Source of the DNA: Edolisoma coerulescens
Lineage: Eukaryota; Chordata; Aves; Passeriformes; Campephagidae
Length of the DNA: 64,000 nucleotides
Direction: 5' to 3'
Assembly: GCA_013397115.1 (NCBI GenBank)
Contig: VWZW01006824.1
Coordinates: forward strand, 372,001 to 436,000
Positions 58,571 to 64,000 of this stretch are shown in pieces; position 1 is the first letter of the stretch, and each line of letters starts with the position of its first letter. Position numbers and translations under genes: made by a program. Below the pieces are notes generated by a model. That model worked only from the letters and a program-made list of their open reading frames with translations. It had not been told where the DNA came from and did not search any database.

Positions 58571-59817
58571 CCTGAGACTTGATCTGATAAAAGCTGTGTA
58601 TAGGTTTAAGTTTGCACATGGCACACACTCCCTTGCTGTGATGCTGATAAATGCCCTGGGTAGAGCACAAATGATGACTTCACCCATGCCAGTTCTACTG
58701 CTCGAAGCCACCCTTCAACTAGTTATGAACTTAGAATGTTATTTGTTGTTTGTTTGTTTGTTTGGGGGTTTTTTGTGCATAAAATACATTAAAAAATCCC
58801 CCAATTCTTTGTTACTGTTATAGTCACCAGTTTTCGCTTTATGTTCTTGCAAGCAGTGTTTTTATGGGCCCCTGAAAGACTGATTTACATAAAATTTAAC
58901 AGTGTTTATCTCCTAATGTAGGAGATACAGTTGAGATTTTATCACAACAAGTAAACTGCTGTTATTGTATTCTGGCACCCTGCCAAGGAACCATTGCATG
59001 GCCACTCTTATCTCCTGTCACACCAACGCAACCCTTGCCCAAATAACCAGACAGCAAAGTGCAACATCCCTGTGTGAAGGATGGCTTCCCAGTAACCCTT
59101 CCCATTGGAGCCAAGGCCTTAGTAGTTTCCCTTGAGGCATTTGCCACAGGAGCACATCCACATGGATGTGGTCTGTGATCACCAGCAGCCTGTAGGGGTT
59201 GGTAGTGCAGGGCCCAAAGTAGTGCTTCACAGAGGGTCTTTGGGTGGGACAGGTTCTCCTTTTGTCACTTAAAACTCTAACTTAAAACTGGGCTTTAACT
59301 TAAAACTGGGTGTATTCCTGAGGGAGGTGAGGAGTGGGAGTGGTTCTGTGCTTTGCAAACACCTGTGCCAGAGAAGAAATCACCAGTGAGCAGTGTCCCT
59401 CCCAAAAGGAGACCCCCACCTTTCCCCAGGAGGAGGTAGAACTGCTCATGCAAGTGGTTCTCTGTTGTAATTCAGTGTCAGAATGAGCTGTGTTAAAGCA
59501 TAAGAGGCTTAAAGGGAAAGTCGTGGAAGCCTATCTGGTACTGAGAAACAAATGTGCAGCCTAGAAGAAAATGTTCTTGGCTTTTTTGGTGCTAACTCAG
59601 TAATGAGCATAACTCAGCCTGTGCTTTGGATCCAATTCTGCACCTTGAAAGCCAGAGAGACCTTCTGCTGGTGACCTGAACAGGACCACAGTACCCAATC
59701 CTCACTTGCCACTCCTTCCCTGGGTTTTCAGACCATACATTGCCTGTTTAGAGAAGTGGCATAATAAACAGGGGAGGGGTTCTGGCGAACTGGACCTTCA
59801 GGCACACAAATAAAAGT
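58571..59817. other. Gene-free sequence with short repeats
   Basis: No gene. A (TTTG)n run lies at 58742-58764 followed by a G run. The unit TTTAACTTAAAACTGGG is repeated in variant forms at about 59266-59310. Confidence 0.55.
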
Positions 59818-59897
59818 CGATCTTGGGAGCTGGATTTGATGATACTCATGGGCCCCTTCCAACTCAGGGTATTGTATGATTCTGTGATTCTGTGATC
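59818..59897 (+). mobile_element. CR1 LINE 3' terminus, very short
   Basis: GAGCTGGATTTGATGATACT, GGGCCCCTTCCAACTCAGGG and the tail GTATGATTCTGTGATTCTGT. About 80 bases, with the repeated octamer-type CR1 tail intact. Plus strand. Confidence 0.9.
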
Positions 59898-62800
59898 TTT
59901 GCTGATTTATCTTATTATAGCACAGGCACATGGCCTATGACTCCAGTCCCAGAATGAAGCATACTTCAGGCTAAAACCCCAGGGTACTGACTTTGGCAGT
60001 ATCTGTGCTGCATCCAAATGTTGAACAGTTGACAATTAAAGTTCCTGCTTATTCTTTCCTCTCTCAGCCCTTGCCCGAAATTAACAGACAGCTTTGCTAA
60101 ACTGTTAATCTGGAATTAGGACCTCAGGATTGGATGCTCTGCCACGGATCTTTTCTTTTTGTTTATACAGCTTCCAAAATGTGGGTGGCATATTGGAGGG
60201 CTTATCTACCTATTTTGTCTTATCTTCCCTAATTGCAAGCTCAGGTATAAAGAGAATAATTGAATCTGCAGAGTAAATAAACAAACACTGCACATAGAAC
60301 TGGGATCAGTAAAGATTGCCCAAAAATTCCCAGGTGTATCTGTAGGTTTCTCCTACAGCTGGGCTTACTTTGTGTCCCTGGGTTTTAATGTAGGCCCTGT
60401 TCTGTGAAACAGAAAACTCTGGAGAATTATGCAGCTTTAAGTGACACAGAATAATCTTTGACTCTTTTAAAATGTTTCATTCTCCTTTTTGCCCTCTGAA
60501 CAGGCGTAGTGCTGGGTGAGGTGAATGGGAGCAGTTCATACTTCCGAGGGCATTATTTATTCCGAGATAATTTTTTATTGGTTAAAGTGCATTCTCTTAC
60601 ATGCCCAGAATTTGCAATCCATGTTTTTCTTTATTGCAGATTAACATCCATTTCCATTTTAATAACAACAGTGAATGCAACGAGCAGGGCCAGACTGTGC
60701 AAAACAAACATCCACTAATTTGTAGTTGTTTAAATATGTAAAGCTAGTCTTTGATGTTAACACACCATTAAAAAGGAGCTGGGAAGTTCACACGTCTATT
60801 CCTGTGTCACTTGTCAAGCAGCAGAACAGCTCAAAGAGCAGCTTGTTGGTTTGCAGCATCAAACCCATCTCAACAATTTTGGCATCCTGTAAAAAATTTT
60901 GGTACCTGACATCTTCAAATTTTATAGGACACGGAAAATCCACGGGGGGAAACTGCATCTGCAGGGCTTGTGCCTTTCTGTGCCCTCTCTTCTTTCCCCA
61001 GCAGCACCAGCAATGTGGTCCACATGAGTCTGACTCCAATTCTCTAGCAGTCCTTGGGGATGGAGGAATGGCTTCATCACCCTGGCAGTCAGAGTCCACG
61101 CACAGCAACCATATTTTTCAACCCTGGGGATTATGTTTACAAAAATCTTTGAGTATCAGCAGAGTTAGGAAATAGTTCAATGTTTTGGGACTACAATCCT
61201 TAAAGGGAAAATGAATTTGTCATTGTGGGGTTTACTTTAGCCAGGATCAAGGTGATAACAATTAATCAAAATCCTTAAATTGTTCCTGGCAGCAGCTTGT
61301 GCAGCATTTTAGTTCTTCTTCTGAACTCCTGTTAATTGGGAAAAATGTGCAGCAATTTCACCTATTCTTCTATAAGGCGAGCCATGACTGCTCTCATTTA
61401 TCCCATTTCTGAAGTGAAGAGCTTCACTGAAGTATCAGGAAATCATCAGTGCCTTTCAGAAAATAAAACAGGGTAACTTAAGCATTTGAAATAGTTTTCA
61501 GCTTGAAACATAGACAGTTGTGCAGATAGCAGCTACCTGATTCAAGTAATGGTCTATTTTTTACCCATAACAAGTAGGACACAGGTACAATACAAATACT
61601 TTTGGCATAGACAAGTGAACTGCTTTCTCATTTTTAGGGGAAGACAGACAGATCCTCATTAGCATTGCTGTATTGATGTAACTGAGGCAACATGTGAGGC
61701 ATGCACACACTGATTACACTGCAGTACTGTGGTGGAGGCCAATTTTTTTCCCCATAAATAGGCCCAAGTGGTGTTACTACACCAATGTTTTACCTGCTAT
61801 CTTAAGAGGCTTCTTCTTTTCTTTTGGCACAGAGGTGGAGCTGCTTTCAAAAGAAAACAACCAGGTATAAGCCACTGACTTTCCATACTCAATTATATCC
61901 TCATCTTTCCTCTTTCCAAGAGTTTCGAGGGGCTTATTATTATAAAAATAATGATAATTTTGTCTTTGCAAATATTTGTCTCTGGCTACTTTTAGTCCAC
62001 GACTCTCCCAGATCCAAGTCAATTCATTTCCCCAGCGGCAGGAGAACTAAAGCAGGAAAGCCAATTTCTGCTCTCATGTACAAAAAAGTCAGGATGAAAT
62101 TTGTCCTCTTCTTGCAGGAATAACCCCCAGCACTTGGTTTTGATATTAAACCCATAATTTATTTTTGGGTTAATGAACTAATACCTGGTTTGAGCATCAC
62201 TAGGCAGGGACAGAGCACCAGGCACAGTTGATGGGTGCTACTCTTAGTACCAAATATGTCCTAGATATCAGAAATTGTTTACAGTTTATAATTTTTCAGC
62301 TTCTAAAAATAACTCTCCAGTATGCACTGTCTCATCTCAGAAATGAGTAAAACAAATACCAGAAATCAGGGAAATTGCTATTTTCTGCTTTTAGACATAT
62401 CGTTGACTACATGAGAGTGGCAGACAAAGACTCCATCAACAAATTTGTGCATAAGGAAATGGATTTTCATGTAAATAATTATTATGAATGTTAACTAGCT
62501 GCACACATCACAAGGAAAAGATCAGGGATGTTTGTTTGTGGAGGCTAAACGAAATATGTTTGCTTCGTGCTGTTCTTTTATGTTCATTTTTATTGGAAGC
62601 ACAGTTTATAGAGGCATAGCAATCATATATGTTTCACTGTAAAACCACCACATTTCTTTGGAAACCATATCGTCTCTCTGCAGAAAAAACAAAGTTGGCC
62701 AAACTTCATAGTTATCAACCCAGAGATGAAAATATTCCCTCTTTTGGAATGTCTTGATGTTGTTTATATGCACCTTTCTGGTAGTAATTTCCAGTGCAGC

Positions 62801-63423
62801 GAAAAATAATTAATTGCTAGGAAGTTGAAGGTAGAAAGTATTTCAAATGGGATCTTGCCAAGGATTTGGCAAACAAACTGTTATTGATTTCAACATTTTC
62901 ATCATGGTGAAGGAGAAATGTCCTTAGATGAAAACTCATCTGCCCAGATTATTGGATGACACTAAAACTGTAAGGGATGAAAAGGATGTAGGCTTGCTGG
63001 AGTCTTTCTAGTTCACATGGTAGCATTTCCTGGCAGGAACAGTCTGAGACAGCTTTTATAACCCAATCTTCAAAGAGGCCTCACCTCCATCTCCAGTTTT
63101 TCAGTTGTTTTCATGAAAAACTCTGCCTCTGCAAACAGAAAAACATGGGTTTCCAGTGAAAATTTAGGTGCATGGTGCCATATAGCTGATAGGCATTGCA
63201 TTCCTGGGAAAACAACTTCCATGCTAAGGGGGAGAAGCACTCTGCTGTCCCCCTGCTGAGTGGGACAAGGACACCAAAGGCATCGGGGCTTGTGTTTGAG
63301 ATCCACATAAATATCTCAAAGGCAGGTGCCAAGAGGATGGTGCCAGACTCTTTTTGGCGGTGCCCAGTGACAGGATGAGGAACAATGGACAAAAACTAAA
63401 ACACAAGAAGTTTAACAACATGA
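59898..63423. other. Gene-free, AT-leaning unique sequence
   Basis: About 3.5 kb with no supported gene or assigned repeat. At 60788-61117 three frames are open together across a locally GC-richer patch, which argues for chance and not coding. The block 62500-62830 is AT-rich and evenly mixed. Confidence 0.5.
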
Positions 63424-63611
63424 AACCACGGAATGAATATCCAGAGTTGGAAGGACCCACATGGTCATCAAGTCCAGCTCCTGGCCCTGCACACACACCC
63501 CAACAATCCCACCCTGGGCGTCCCTGACATTGCCCAAACGCTCCTGGAGCTCTGGCAGCCTCGGGGCCGTGCCCATTCCCTGGGGAGCCTGGGCAGTGCC
63601 CAGCACCCTCT
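63424..63611 (-). mobile_element. CR1 LINE 3' fragment ending at an assembly gap
   Basis: ACCACGGAATGAATATCCAG, AGTCCAGCTCCTGGCCCTGC, CCCCAACAATCCCACCCTGG, CTCCTGGAGCTCTGGCAGCC and GGGCAGTGCCCAGCACCCTC. Minus strand. It is cut by the n at 63612, so its full 5' extent is unknown. Confidence 0.92.
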
Positions 63612-63736
63612 NGTATCCCGACTCCCTCCCCCCTCCCCCCGCGACCGCCTCCGGGCGATGTTTTATTCATGGTCCGGCGGGCTTTGTGCGGAGCGGGCTC
63701 GCCGGGAGCACCGGACCCGCGGCGGGGCCGGGGAAN
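63612..63736. other. CpG-rich 123-bp fragment between two gaps
   Basis: Bases 63613-63735 are very GC-rich with around seventeen CpG dinucleotides, unlike anything else in the window, and are bounded by n on both sides. It could be a misplaced small contig, part of a CpG island, or GC-rich 5' CR1 sequence. The sequence does not decide between these. Confidence 0.75.
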
Positions 63737-63957
63737 CTCCTCCACTGCCATGGGGAAGAACTTCTTTCCGTGGAGGGTGCCAGAGCCCTGAAACAGCTGC
63801 CCAGGGAGGGTGTGGAGTCTCCAACCCTGAAATATTCCAAACCCACCTGGAAGTGTCCCTGTGTCACCTGCTCCGGGTGACCCTGCCTCGGTGAGGGGTT
63901 GGACTGGATCATCTCCAGAGGTCCCCCCTAACCCCATCTGTATTTGTGCATCTGGGA
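63737..63957 (+). mobile_element. CR1 LINE 3' end starting at an assembly gap
   Basis: CCATGGGGAAGAACTTCTTT, CAGCTGCCCAGGGAGGGTGT, GGAGTCTCCAACCCTGAAAT, CCAAACCCACCTGGAAGTGT, GGGGTTGGACTGGATCATCT and CCAGAGGTCCCCCCTAACCC. Plus strand, pointing away from the other CR1 piece across the gap. The last 43 bases of the window are CG-rich and unassigned. Confidence 0.88.
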
Positions 63958-64000
63958 TGTCACCGGGCGCCTGGTGCTTCCCCGCTCAGCGCCTCTGCCC

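Noticed and set aside
60788..61118. Minus-strand frame ending in a plausible protein-like sequence
   Set aside because: Another minus frame and a plus frame are also open over most of it. It has no in-frame ATG near its start and no recognised family.
63224..63937. Minus-strand frame of 237 codons, the longest in the window
   Set aside because: It crosses two assembly gaps and runs through two CR1 pieces in opposite orientation.
1..64000. CRISPR array, operon, prophage or other prokaryote-type system
   Set aside because: No spaced direct repeats, gene clusters or ribosome binding sites. Repeat content is avian.

Overview
This window looks like bird genomic DNA, most likely passerine, though the order is inferred. 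The evidence is repeat content: about twenty pieces of CR1 LINE 3' ends in both orientations, solo LTRs of ERVL and ERVK type, a few eroded MIR relics, and no abundant young SINEs. There are no tightly packed reading frames, operons or ribosome binding sites, so it is not bacterial or phage DNA.

I found no protein-coding gene I can support. The longest open frames (131-191 codons) lie in GC-rich or low-complexity stretches, are often open in several frames at once, or cross assembly gaps. None shows a recognisable domain or a convincing exon series. I also found no tRNA, rRNA, snRNA or known microRNA. The window is best read as intergenic or deep-intronic sequence. Weakly conserved exons or noncoding RNA genes could be missed without alignment.

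Layout: 1-8 kb is unique sequence with CR1 pieces and a small cluster of PAR-bZIP/C/EBP-like sites at 1131-1250. A complete 343-bp ERVK-type solo LTR lies at 8417-8759 with a perfect 6-bp target-site duplication. 9-23 kb is mostly unique, with short tandem repeats, scattered CR1 ends and a homeodomain/POU-like AT-rich block near 18.5-18.8 kb. At 23.6-24.9 kb a G/T-rich tract is followed by an A/C-rich tract. 25-45 kb is unique sequence with CR1 and MIR relics and a 30-bp minisatellite. At 45.4-48.2 kb lie a CCAAT-box-rich LTR with a 43-bp tandem duplication and, about 0.7 kb further on, a long ERVL-type solo LTR at 46497-48200 with a perfect 5-bp duplication. 48-63 kb is AT-richer unique sequence with three fairly clear MIR relics and one doubtful one. 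The end (63.4-64 kb) has two CR1 pieces pointing away from a 123-bp CpG-rich fragment that sits between two gaps.

Seven single n characters mark assembly gaps (18043, 25411, 46760, 47145, 47533, 63612, 63736). Two of them, inside the ERVL LTR, are flanked by exact 228-bp and 270-bp duplicates. These are best explained as contig overlaps that were never merged, so the apparent triplication there is probably not biological. I found no new multi-gene system. The most solid observations are the two solo LTRs with intact target-site duplications and the assembly artefact inside one of them.
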